Positions 6,162-12,862 of a stretch of DNA of 12,862 nucleotides are shown in pieces. Origin of the DNA: Fodinibius sp051746985 (GTDB taxonomy: Bacteria > Bacteroidota > Rhodothermia > Balneolales > Balneolaceae); the NCBI GenBank assembly GCA_051746985.1, contig JBNJFP010000054.1, positions 1 to 12,862 on the forward strand, read 5' to 3'. A program made the position numbers and the translations under genes. Position 1 is the first letter of the stretch. Each line of letters begins with the position of its first letter. A model generated the notes under the pieces. The model saw only the letters and a program-made list of their open reading frames with translations, had not been told where the DNA came from and did no database searches.

Positions 6162-6956
6162 ATGAAACTCCTGACGAATATAGCATCTGTAAAAACCATG
6201 TGGGCAGCTTTGGCTGTCGCCATGGTACTCTTGCCCGCGATTGCAGGAGCGCAGGTGCTGGTTCCGTCGGGATCATTTCATTCCGTAATGCCCGAAGTAA
6301 AGGGCGAACCGGTTGAAGTAGGTTCATTTTATCTGGATAAGACGGCCGTAACGAATAAAGAGTACAACGAATTTTTACAAGATCATGAGGATTGGCGTCC
6401 CGAAAATATTCCGAGCATTTTTGCTCATAAGGGATATCTGAAAAGTTGGGAAAATGCTAATTCTGATGATGTTGTAAATCCGGATCAACCAGTGACCAAT
6501 GTTTCCTGGTATGCCGCCAATGCCTACTGCCAGTCGGTAGGGGGGCGTCTACCTACCCTCAATGAATGGGAGTATTCGGCACAGCTTATGGATTTTGATT
6601 CTCCCTCTGAAGCCGGTGAATTTGCCAATAGGCTTATGAGCTGGTACTCAACAGTAGATAATGAAAATATTGGATCGGTAGGCTCTTCCGGAATTGAAAA
6701 CCGTCACGGCGTGAAAGATCAGTTTGGGTTGATTATGGAGTGGGTTGAGGATTATAAGCCCGTCGTCGCAGATGATCTTTCGCTGGATTGCGGTACGGTG
6801 GGACGCATGCAACAGCTGGGCAATGCCTACAGTTACGCGGCCTCTATACGGTATATCACGCGCATGAGCTTTAATCCCAAAAGTAACAACAGCACCGTGG
6901 GATTTCGCTGCGCTTACGATGTAGAAACGATTGAAGAAAAAGAAGCGAGTTTATAA
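6162..6956 (+). CDS. nirV: NirV-like formylglycine-enzyme-fold (SUMF1) protein
   Basis: A 264-residue exported protein with a hydrophobic signal segment at residues 11-30 (IAGA then Q) and a SUMF1/FGE-sulfatase fold. Fold landmarks are VPSGSF at 34-39, the YLDKTAVTNKEYNEFL block at 57-72, PVTNVSWYAANAYCQSVGGRLPT at 110-132, NEWEYSA at 134-140 and GFRCAY at 247-252. Catalytic FGEs need a cysteine pair just before the final GFRC motif. Here no Cys lies between 211 and 249 and that block reads YSYAASIRYITR, so formylglycine synthesis is unlikely. This is typical of NirV, the companion of nirK, whose exact role is unsettled but probably in NirK maturation or activity. It sits 34 bp after nirK, and its stop shares one base with the start of the SCO gene. 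Confidence 0.85.
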   Translation: MKLLTNIASVKTMWAALAVAMVLLPAIAGAQVLVPSGSFHSVMPEVKGEPVEVGSFYLDKTAVTNKEYNEFLQDHEDWRPENIPSIFAHKGYLKSWENANSDDVVNPDQPVTNVSWYAANAYCQSVGGRLPTLNEWEYSAQLMDFDSPSEAGEFANRLMSWYSTVDNENIGSVGSSGIENRHGVKDQFGLIMEWVEDYKPVVADDLSLDCGTVGRMQQLGNAYSYAASIRYITRMSFNPKSNNSTVGFRCAYDVETIEEKEASL

Positions 6957-7573
6957 TGAAAAAAATATTTCTCATAACGCTACTCTTATTTACGGCTACA
7001 AGGTTATTAGCTCAGCATAATCACAACCACAATGCAGATGATGCTCTGAGTACTACAGAAGTTGATGCCGAGCATTCACTGTATCATTTGGATGTAGAGT
7101 GGACTGATCACCGCGGTGATACGGTAACACTTGACGATTTTAGTGGACAGCCGGTGATTGTGGTAATGTTCTACGGAAATTGCACCGACGTATGTCCCAT
7201 TTTGATACAAGATGCCTGGCGATTATACAGCAGCTTAGAGGAATCGGTTCGAGAGGATATAAATGTGTTGGCCGTCAGTTTTGACACGGAAAATGATACG
7301 CCCAAGGTGTTGGACGAATATGCAAAGTATGAGCAGCTGGATATTCCCGGCTGGCATTTTATGACGGCCGATGATGCCGACGTACGAACCTTTGCCATGA
7401 TGCTGGGCGTGCAGTATTCAAAGAAAAGTGACGGACATTTTGCGCACTCGAATTTGGTTACGGTACTGGATGAGAAAGGACGAATTGCCCAGCGGGTAGA
7501 AGGACTAAATCAGCCTATGAACGAGGCTGCCGAAGTAATTGAGTCCATCTTAAATAAGAAAGTAAGTCAATGA
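6956..7573 (+). CDS. SCO1/SenC family copper chaperone
   Basis: A 205-residue exported thioredoxin-fold protein. The signal peptide is residues 1-19 and the mature N-terminus begins QHNHNHN, a His-rich stretch that could bind copper. The SCO copper site is complete: CTDVC at residues 76-80 followed by Pro, plus the distal histidine at 164 in GHFAHSN. The order of strands (VIVVMFYGNC, INVLAVSFD, GWHFMTADD) fits SCO. SCO proteins deliver copper to cytochrome oxidase; in this operon, with no oxidase genes, delivery to NirK or the cupredoxins is more likely. That is inference. Its start overlaps the NirV-like stop by one base and its end overlaps the next start in an ATGA, so the three are translationally coupled. 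Confidence 0.93.
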   Translation: MKKIFLITLLLFTATRLLAQHNHNHNADDALSTTEVDAEHSLYHLDVEWTDHRGDTVTLDDFSGQPVIVVMFYGNCTDVCPILIQDAWRLYSSLEESVREDINVLAVSFDTENDTPKVLDEYAKYEQLDIPGWHFMTADDADVRTFAMMLGVQYSKKSDGHFAHSNLVTVLDEKGRIAQRVEGLNQPMNEAAEVIESILNKKVSQ

Positions 7574-8052
7574 AATCTTCAGCAGTCATATTATTTGGTG
7601 TCTTTTTGTCGCTAAGCGGATGGGAATATGCCGATGCTGCGGATGTATCACAGACAGATACGGTAAAGGTAGAAATAAAAGGCACGGACAGTGACGCTCG
7701 ATTTGATCCGGTGGTTGTGGAAGTTAATCCCGGCGATGTGATTAAATTTGTTGTCCGCGAAGGATGGCATTCGGTAACGTCGTACCATCCCAATAATAGG
7801 AGGCCACAACGAATTCCAGATACAGCGAAACCTTTTGATTCGGGACTGATGGAACAAGGTGACGAGTGGTTTTTAACGATATCAGAAGAAGGTGTATATG
7901 ATTATTTCTGCCTTCCCCACGAAAAGATGGGTCATGTGGGTCGAGTTATAGCAGGGTCTTTTGATGTTATGAACAATTATCCCGAAGAGGGGATACCCGA
8001 AGTGGTACTAAAAAAATTCAATACAGAAACAGAAAAACTTTTAAATCAATAA
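7570..8052 (+). CDS. Pseudoazurin/plastocyanin-like periplasmic cupredoxin
   Basis: A 160-residue protein with a signal peptide (about 1-23, YADA then A) and one cupredoxin domain (about 30-132), followed by a C-terminal tail of about 28 residues. Copper-site landmarks are His67 in GWHSVTSYHP, then Cys114 and His117 in FCLPHEKMGHVG. In pseudoazurins the axial ligand is the Met five residues after this His; here that position is His122, while Met120 sits at the +3 place. This may change the redox potential, or Met120 may serve. It begins inside the SCO stop codon (ATGA), so co-expression is certain to the extent the sequence shows. The probable job is electron transfer to NirK in the periplasm, by analogy with pseudoazurin-NirK pairs. 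Confidence 0.88.
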   Translation: MKSSAVILFGVFLSLSGWEYADAADVSQTDTVKVEIKGTDSDARFDPVVVEVNPGDVIKFVVREGWHSVTSYHPNNRRPQRIPDTAKPFDSGLMEQGDEWFLTISEEGVYDYFCLPHEKMGHVGRVIAGSFDVMNNYPEEGIPEVVLKKFNTETEKLLNQ

Positions 8053-8083
8053 ATACCAATAAACCTTAAAGAGGTCATTTACT

Positions 8084-8548
8084 ATGAGAACACTAACTAA
8101 AATAACCCTGATTATATCACTTGTTTTTACAGGACTTGTGTCATCAGCTATGGCACAGCGAACTATCGAGATGGTTGGCACAGATAACATGAAGTTTGAT
8201 GTCACCACGATCGAGGCTACGCCCGGCGAAGAGATTACCATCAAACTGACCACCAAAAGTCAGATGCCTAAACAAGCTATGGCGCACAATGTGGTAGTGG
8301 TTGATAACGATGTGGATATGGATGCTTTTGCCAGTGCATCGGCTCGTGCTCGGGACAATGATTATGTAGCTCCGGATTACGAAGAGAATATCATTGCTGC
8401 AACGGGACTTGCCGGCGGTGGCGAAACGGTAGAGGTTACTTTTACAGTACCCGAAACTGAAGGAGAATACGAGTATATCTGTTCATTCCCGGGACACTAT
8501 TCGGCTGGTATGACAGGAGCACTTAAGGTGCAAAATCCTTCCAGCTAA
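8084..8548 (+). CDS. Azurin/auracyanin-like blue copper protein
   Basis: A 154-residue exported cupredoxin. The signal peptide is about residues 1-24 (SAMA then Q). All four type-1 copper ligands are visible: His68 in MAHNVVVV, Cys133, His138 and Met143 in YICSFPGHYSAGM. The His-x4-Met spacing fits auracyanin-like members rather than classical azurin (His-x3-Met). The intervening loop, with PDYEEN at about 97-102 and ATGLAGGGET at 106-115, is typical of azurins. It is the last gene of the nirK operon: 31 bp after the preceding cupredoxin, with an AGAGG-type ribosome site, and followed directly by a strong terminator. It probably donates electrons to NirK, alone or with the other cupredoxin. 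Confidence 0.92.
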   Translation: MRTLTKITLIISLVFTGLVSSAMAQRTIEMVGTDNMKFDVTTIEATPGEEITIKLTTKSQMPKQAMAHNVVVVDNDVDMDAFASASARARDNDYVAPDYEENIIAATGLAGGGETVEVTFTVPETEGEYEYICSFPGHYSAGMTGALKVQNPSS

Positions 8549-8570
8549 AACCTGTGTTAGACTATAAGTT

Positions 8571-8600
8571 AAAGGGCATCCGTAGGGGATGCCCTTTTTT
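8571..8600 (+). terminator. Rho-independent terminator of the nirK operon
   Basis: Perfect 11-bp stem, AAAGGGCATCC (8571-8581) with GGATGCCCTTT (8587-8597), a five-base loop and a T-run ending at 8600. It lies 22 bp after the azurin stop codon and ends the five-gene operon. The A-rich start of the stem gives partial bidirectionality, but no leftward gene needs it. Confidence 0.95.
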
Positions 8601-8764
8601 ATTTAGAATAGAAAAGTAAAAGGGAATAATACCTATTTTGGTAGATATTTTAGGATCCTTTTTAAAAAGATTTGCAATAACTTTTAAAATAAGAGTTCAA
8701 TGACTTAAATTGTTATGTGATCTATATTCGGCAAGATAAACTTTTATGAGAAGAAGGAGAGAGC

Positions 8765-9391
8765 ATGGAGAAAGAGTTTAGCGCACGAATTGTTGGCTTG
8801 GATGAAGTTTATGAGTTGGCGTATAAAGTCTCCCAAAAAATTTCGGGATCTTCCATTTATTTTGATGCAGTGATAGGTATTTCTCGTGGTGGTTTTCCTC
8901 CGGCTCGATTGGTGTGCGATTTTTTGAATATCAAGACGCTTACCGCTATACAGATCCGACATTATACCGCTGGCGCCGAGGCAAAAGAAGAGGTTGAAAT
9001 CACCGATCCCATAGATATTGATCTGGAAGGGAAAAATGTACTGGTTGTTGATGACGTTAATGATTCCGGAAAGACCTTGAAGGCGGCTGTTAAGCATATT
9101 AAAACTAAAGACGCTGCAACGGTTAAAACGGCCGTTTTGCATGAAAAGGAGAATACATCTTTGACAGCTGATTTTGCAGGAGATTACCTTACGGAGTGGA
9201 AGTGGCTTATATACCAGTGGGCGGTAACGGAAGATCTGTTAGAATTTTTGAGTAAGGATAATATGTTATCAGCCGAGAAGGAACAGATGCTGAAATACCT
9301 TTCAGATAAATATGATCTCGATGTGAAAAGAGAACTCCTGGAAAAAGTGCTTGCGATGAAAAGCAATTACTTTGATAACGGTCTATCATGA
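8765..9391 (+). CDS. Type I phosphoribosyltransferase
   Basis: A 208-residue cytoplasmic PRTase. The PRPP-binding motif NVLVVDDVNDSGKTL lies at residues 91-105, and an SRGGFPPARL block at 40-49 provides the diphosphate-binding loop region. A WKWLIYQWAVTEDL segment near 143-156 resembles the hood region of xanthine/hypoxanthine-type PRTases, but I cannot name the base substrate. The C-terminal extension of about 50 residues is charged and helical. It has the clearest Shine-Dalgarno of the window, AAGGAG at 8754-8759, five bases before ATG 8765, which fixes the start. The nicotinate phosphoribosyltransferase gene begins 27 bp downstream, so a salvage role is likely. No strong promoter is seen in the AT-rich 164 bp upstream. 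Confidence 0.87.
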   Translation: MEKEFSARIVGLDEVYELAYKVSQKISGSSIYFDAVIGISRGGFPPARLVCDFLNIKTLTAIQIRHYTAGAEAKEEVEITDPIDIDLEGKNVLVVDDVNDSGKTLKAAVKHIKTKDAATVKTAVLHEKENTSLTADFAGDYLTEWKWLIYQWAVTEDLLEFLSKDNMLSAEKEQMLKYLSDKYDLDVKRELLEKVLAMKSNYFDNGLS

Positions 9392-9418
9392 CATTCTTCA
9401 TTAAAAAATCACCCAACT

Positions 9419-10828
9419 ATGTTTGATTACTCCGCCACCTATACCGATCAGTATCAAATAACGATGTCACAGGTCTATTTTCATAAAGGCCTGCAGGATG
9501 AGACGGCTATTTTTGACTACTTCTTTCGAAAGCTGCCGTTTGACGGTGGTTATGCGATTTTTGCCGGACTTGAAGATCTTCTTGAGGTGATAGAAAATCT
9601 ACGGTTTGATGAGAAAGACCTGGAATTATTGGAAGATGAAGGGATGGATCAGGAGTTTTTAGATTATCTGGAAAACTTTCGTTTTAGGGGCAATATATAT
9701 GCTTCCCGGGAGGGAGACCTTATTTTTCCCCATCGACCGGTGCTTAGTGTCGAGGCATCAATTATCGAGGCGCAGTTGCTTGAGACGCTTATTCTTAACA
9801 CACTCAATTACCAGTCGTTAATTGCAACGAAAGCCAGCCGGATGAGGCTTGCCGCCGGTGATCGTCAACTGGTGGATTTCGGATTGCGTAGAGCGCCCGG
9901 AGCGGGTGGTTATTCGGCCAGCCGTGCAGCAGTCATTGGTGGATTTGATGCAACCAGTAATGTGCGCAGCGGACGCGATTATAACATTCCAGTATCTGGA
10001 ACAATGGCGCACTCTTTTGTGCAGCGTTATGATGATGAAATAGATTCATTTCGAGACTTCGCTGAAATTCGTCCCGATGACTGCGTACTTCTGGTGGATA
10101 CCTATGACACCTTGAAAAGCGGTATACCCAATGCCATAAAAGTAGCCAAAGAGATGGAAGAGCGAGGTGAAAAGCTGAAGGGTATTCGCCTTGATAGCGG
10201 TGACCTTGCCTGGCTTGCTAAAGAGTCACGTCGAATGTTAGATGAAGCCGGGTTAGATTATGTAAAAATAGCTGCTTCCAATCAGATTGATGAGCATGTC
10301 ATAGAAAGTTTACTCGATCAAAATGCGCCCATTGACCTATTTGGAGTGGGAACAAGCCTTGTCACCGGTCGCCCTGATTCTGCCCTTGATGGCGTTTATA
10401 AGTTGTCTTATGCCAATGGCGAACCACGGCTAAAATTATCAGAAACGGTCAGCAAAATTAATTTACCCGGAAAAAAACAGGTATATAGGCTCTTGAATAA
10501 AGACGATTCATTTTATGGTGGTGAAGTAGTGACCTTGTCAGACGAAACAAATGTTGATATGATGTATCATTCAACTGATCCTAACAAGTCCAGAGATTTA
10601 GCTGGATTCCAAAAAGAGCCACTTTTGGAAAAAGTAATTGAAGATGGAGAGCGTATAACTGAATCTCAATCAGTACAACAAATAGCGGAATTTAGTCGCA
10701 AGCAACTGGAAAGGTTGCCCACTGAATTTAAGCGATTTGAAAATCCCCATATCTATAAAATTGGACTTTCTGAAAAACTAAAAGATCAACGTGATACTTT
10801 GGTAAAGCATCACAAAGAAAAAGTTTAA
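9419..10828 (+). CDS. pncB: Nicotinate phosphoribosyltransferase
   Basis: A 469-residue cytoplasmic enzyme making nicotinate mononucleotide from nicotinate and PRPP with ATP, the first step of NAD salvage. Family motifs in order: TDQYQITMSQVYFHKG at 9-24, DFGLRRAPGAGGYSASRAA at 153-171, SGTMAHSFVQ at 193-202 with the probable phosphorylated His198, LLVDTYDT at 224-231, GIRLDSGDLAWLA at 255-267, and the phosphate-binding DLFGVGTSLVTG at 306-317. The length is in the normal range for bacterial enzymes. It follows the phosphoribosyltransferase gene by 27 bp in the same direction and ends 75 bp before the convergent small membrane protein gene, with no clear terminator between. Assignment is secure. 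Confidence 0.95.
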   Translation: MFDYSATYTDQYQITMSQVYFHKGLQDETAIFDYFFRKLPFDGGYAIFAGLEDLLEVIENLRFDEKDLELLEDEGMDQEFLDYLENFRFRGNIYASREGDLIFPHRPVLSVEASIIEAQLLETLILNTLNYQSLIATKASRMRLAAGDRQLVDFGLRRAPGAGGYSASRAAVIGGFDATSNVRSGRDYNIPVSGTMAHSFVQRYDDEIDSFRDFAEIRPDDCVLLVDTYDTLKSGIPNAIKVAKEMEERGEKLKGIRLDSGDLAWLAKESRRMLDEAGLDYVKIAASNQIDEHVIESLLDQNAPIDLFGVGTSLVTGRPDSALDGVYKLSYANGEPRLKLSETVSKINLPGKKQVYRLLNKDDSFYGGEVVTLSDETNVDMMYHSTDPNKSRDLAGFQKEPLLEKVIEDGERITESQSVQQIAEFSRKQLERLPTEFKRFENPHIYKIGLSEKLKDQRDTLVKHHKEKV

Positions 10829-10903
10829 ACCAATTACTGCTTCGGGTTAGTTGGGTTCATTCCGATTACTGAATATCAAAACATAGAAAACTCTTACTCG
10901 GAT

Positions 10904-11292
10904 TTAGTGGAAGTTCTTAATACCTGAAAGTCCTGCATAAATAATTAGCCATATAACCGTTCGGAAAGACATTGCTGTCAAGCTTTCAAAGGCAACAGAT
11001 ACTTCCAGCCAGTAGGCTATTAAAATAAGGAAAAGCATTATCAGGTTGAGCAAGAATATTACTTTAGCTGCCTTAATGCCTGTGTGTAGGTTACGCCATA
11101 TCAGATATCCGGAAGCGGTGTAAGCAAATCCCATCACGGTATTAAAGATCAGCAAGGGCAAAAAGATAACGTAGCCGGGATCGGAGAATTCCAGCAGCGT
11201 TGTCCCGCCCACCCAAATCGTGATTAAACCAAAAACAGTGGCGATGACTGCATTTGCGTTCTGAATAAATGTAGCAAGAGTTTTTTGTCCAT
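10904..11292 (-). CDS. Small integral membrane protein, 5' end probably frameshifted
   Basis: A hydrophobic protein with four probable membrane helices. I do not recognise a named family. In the uninterrupted frame the first usable start is a GTG at 11212, giving 102 residues and losing the first helix. The same frame is open further upstream and encodes TLATFIQNANAVIATVFGLI, a plausible first helix. An ATG at 11290-11292, in the next frame, would connect if the A-run at about 11281-11286 (on this strand) had seven rather than six A; the full protein would then be 129 residues (390 bases including stop, with 389 present). This fits a one-base loss in a homopolymer, real or technical. It is convergent with pncB and lies beyond the terminator of the TonB receptor gene, so it is probably transcribed alone. 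Confidence 0.62.
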
Positions 11293-11331
11293 TTTACTGT
11301 ATATGTTATCTGGCTATTTTTAATAGTTAAT

Positions 11332-11360
11332 AAAAAAGGGGATACCTGAAAAGTATCCCC
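11332..11360 (-). terminator. Rho-independent terminator of the TonB receptor gene
   Basis: On the minus strand an 8-bp stem, GGGGATAC (11360-11353) with GTATCCCC (11345-11338), a seven-base loop and then six T (11337-11332). It starts 22 bp after the receptor stop codon, so it ends transcription of that gene before the small membrane protein. Confidence 0.93.
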
Positions 11361-11382
11361 ATTGAATATAGCTGCCCGGCTT

Positions 11383-12862
11383 TTACAGTGATGACAAGAT
11401 GCCGTTCCATTTAAGTTCAACAAAAAGGCTTCGACCGGGATCATTAAGTGGCATGGTTGATCCCTGCAGACTTCTGTTCAGGTGTTCGTGATAGGTCACG
11501 TCAAATAGGTTGTTAACACCCGCCGAAAGTTGAATGCCGCGCCCCAATTGAGAGCTTAACTTGAAGTTTGTAAGCAGGTATCCGTCCGTTGGCGTCTCGT
11601 CAAATGACTCGGCCACACGGCTTTGCTCCGCTACGCCGCGCAGATGCAGTTGAGGAATGAGCTTACCACTCATGAAGCTGTAATCCAGCTTAAAGTTCGC
11701 TTCATAAGCCGGAATCTGTGGCAGGTCTTCATCCGCTGCTAAATTGCGGCCGATGGTATAGGCTGTGGATAGGTTGTAGCCCAGCTTATTGCGCCCGTTA
11801 TTTTGGAAGGTTAGCTCAAAGCCGTACAGGGCTGCTTCATCTACATTAATAAATTGCTTAACACCCGGTGCTCCCTGCTGTTTGGGATCCAGATCGGGAC
11901 GAACCATTGCGCTGATATAATCAGTCACATAGCTGTAAAAAAGTGATCCTTCTACACTAATGACTTCGTTGGTGTAGTTGAGCATCGCATCCACCTGGTG
12001 GTTGGCCTCGGCGTTTAGTTGCGGATTTCCTACGTACTCATAGGGATCCATGCCGATTGCCAGGTAGTTGACAAAGAGTTCATCCATGCCTGGGTAGCGC
12101 TCCGAACGTCCGACCCAGAAACCAGTTGTCCAGTTGGAATGTAGGTCTTTGGTAAAGCCCGCGCTGGCACTCCACCCGAGGTGTTCCTGATCAAGTTCGC
12201 CAAGGGTTTGGGCAAAATAAGCGTCGGGCTCGCTGGCATTGGAGTAGTAGTAATCGAATCGGGAAGAGAGTACTACATTCCATTCGCTGATGTTTGGCTG
12301 ATATTCTACCACGCTGCCAAAGCGATTGCGCTTGCCGCCCTGCCAGACGTTGTCGATTACAGTTTCACCGGCCATGGGACCCATGTTGAAATCGCGGGTC
12401 CGGAAACCTTCCATATTGCGAAGCGTGGCGTCGGTGGCGAATGTCCAGCTACCGGAAGCAGCAGGGAGCACATAAGAAAGTTCATAGCCGTAGGTTTCGG
12501 TGGACAAATCGGTAACGGCTTCAGTCATGTTCGACATATCCCGGTCGAGGTTGTCCATCACATGCCCCACGTACGAACCAAAAACTGAACTCTCAAATCG
12601 CCCGCTGCCGAGATCAGTGTTAGTGTAAGTAAGCGTAGCATTGGTGATGTCGTCTTCACGCATATCCATCATCAGCGCCGGATATTGAACGTCCCGAGCA
12701 AAATTCTGGCTCAGCTTGGCTTTGATAGAATTGGCATCATTAAGCTCTACCGCTGTTTCTATGGTATATTCGGCATTCGACATCCCGGCATTGACGTTGT
12801 TCCCGGAACCATCCTCATAATTTTCGGTGGATGCAAAAGCCCCGTAGAGATTGGTCGTCCAG
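11383..12862 (-). CDS. TonB-dependent outer-membrane receptor, copper-receptor (OprC/NosA) type, 5' end off window
   Basis: The C-terminal 492 residues or so of an outer-membrane beta-barrel receptor; the frame stays open to the right edge, so the plug domain and signal peptide are outside. Alternating aromatic strands and the terminal GVNNLFDVTYHEHLNRS block, then NDPGRSLFVELKW, identify the TonB-dependent family. GHVMDN (from about 12563 down), the YHEHLNR block and Met-rich stretches (ALMMDMREDD; NMGPMAG) resemble the copper receptors OprC and NosA as I remember them. NosA supports nitrous oxide reductase copper supply in Pseudomonas, so copper uptake here would serve NirK and the cupredoxins. 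That link is inferred; another metal or siderophore is possible. The barrel ends in LSSL rather than an aromatic residue, slightly unusual. A terminator follows 22 bp after the stop. Confidence 0.85.
   Translation of the reverse strand, partial: WTTNLYGAFASTENYEDGSGNNVNAGMSNAEYTIETAVELNDANSIKAKLSQNFARDVQYPALMMDMREDDITNATLTYTNTDLGSGRFESSVFGSYVGHVMDNLDRDMSNMTEAVTDLSTETYGYELSYVLPAASGSWTFATDATLRNMEGFRTRDFNMGPMAGETVIDNVWQGGKRNRFGSVVEYQPNISEWNVVLSSRFDYYYSNASEPDAYFAQTLGELDQEHLGWSASAGFTKDLHSNWTTGFWVGRSERYPGMDELFVNYLAIGMDPYEYVGNPQLNAEANHQVDAMLNYTNEVISVEGSLFYSYVTDYISAMVRPDLDPKQQGAPGVKQFINVDEAALYGFELTFQNNGRNKLGYNLSTAYTIGRNLAADEDLPQIPAYEANFKLDYSFMSGKLIPQLHLRGVAEQSRVAESFDETPTDGYLLTNFKLSSQLGRGIQLSAGVNNLFDVTYHEHLNRSLQGSTMPLNDPGRSLFVELKWNGILSSL

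Noticed and set aside
6162..6956. Active formylglycine-generating enzyme
   Set aside because: The catalytic cysteine pair is absent and no sulfatase gene is nearby.
8601..8764. Small gene or RNA in the AT-rich gap before the phosphoribosyltransferase
   Set aside because: No open frame of useful length, no stable hairpin beyond the preceding terminator, and no clear promoter pair.
12181..12588. Rightward open frame of 135 codons opposite the TonB receptor
   Set aside because: It is antisense to a well-supported receptor, with no motif, no ribosome site and a composition typical of shadow frames.
1..12862. CRISPR array, tRNA, rRNA or insertion sequence
   Set aside because: No regularly spaced repeats, no tRNA-like cloverleaf with a CCA-type end noticed, and no transposase frame or terminal inverted repeats seen by eye.

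Overview
The window looks like a chromosomal segment of a Gram-negative member of the Bacteroidota/Balneolota group. I infer this from moderate GC, mostly weak Shine-Dalgarno sequences, a TonB-dependent outer-membrane receptor, Sec signal peptides and a protein set dominated by periplasmic copper proteins. No RNA genes, CRISPR arrays or insertion sequences were seen. The sequence alone does not fix the species.

Layout. Positions 1-1985 hold a leftward operon, read from right to left: a broken ferredoxin gene, a MIP18/DUF59 Fe-S assembly factor, a polytopic NnrS-like membrane protein, and an OsmC-type peroxidase cut by the window edge. A promoter region of about 150 bp (1986-2138) separates it from a divergent rightward group (2139-4755). 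That group has a RIC/ScdA-like protein with eroded metal ligands, a SufR-like Fe-S-sensing repressor, a frameshifted DUF488 gene and a protein with three DUF2249-type domains. After a 238-bp intergenic region comes a tightly packed five-gene operon (4994-8548): copper nitrite reductase NirK, a NirV-like formylglycine-enzyme-fold protein, a SCO copper chaperone, a pseudoazurin-like cupredoxin and an azurin/auracyanin-like cupredoxin. A strong hairpin terminator at 8571-8600 closes it. Next is a phosphoribosyltransferase plus nicotinate phosphoribosyltransferase pair (8765-10828, NAD salvage). A small leftward membrane protein (10904-11292, probably frameshifted) follows. The window ends with a leftward TonB-dependent receptor of the copper-receptor (OprC/NosA) type that runs off the right edge and has its own terminator.

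How the genes could work together (inference). The outer-membrane receptor would bring copper in, SCO and NirV would help load NirK, and the two cupredoxins would pass electrons to NirK, which reduces nitrite to NO. The flanking genes (RIC-like, DUF2249, SufR-like regulator, Fe-S assembly factor, NnrS-like protein, OsmC) look like a module that senses or repairs NO and Fe-S damage. No NO reductase, nitrous oxide reductase or nitrate reductase is in view.

Notable points. NirK has Gln instead of Met at the type-1 copper axial position, and the neighbouring cupredoxin has His at the equivalent place. The RIC-like protein has lost its CC motif and several di-iron ligands. Three genes show one or more apparent single-base losses, which may be real decay or assembly error.
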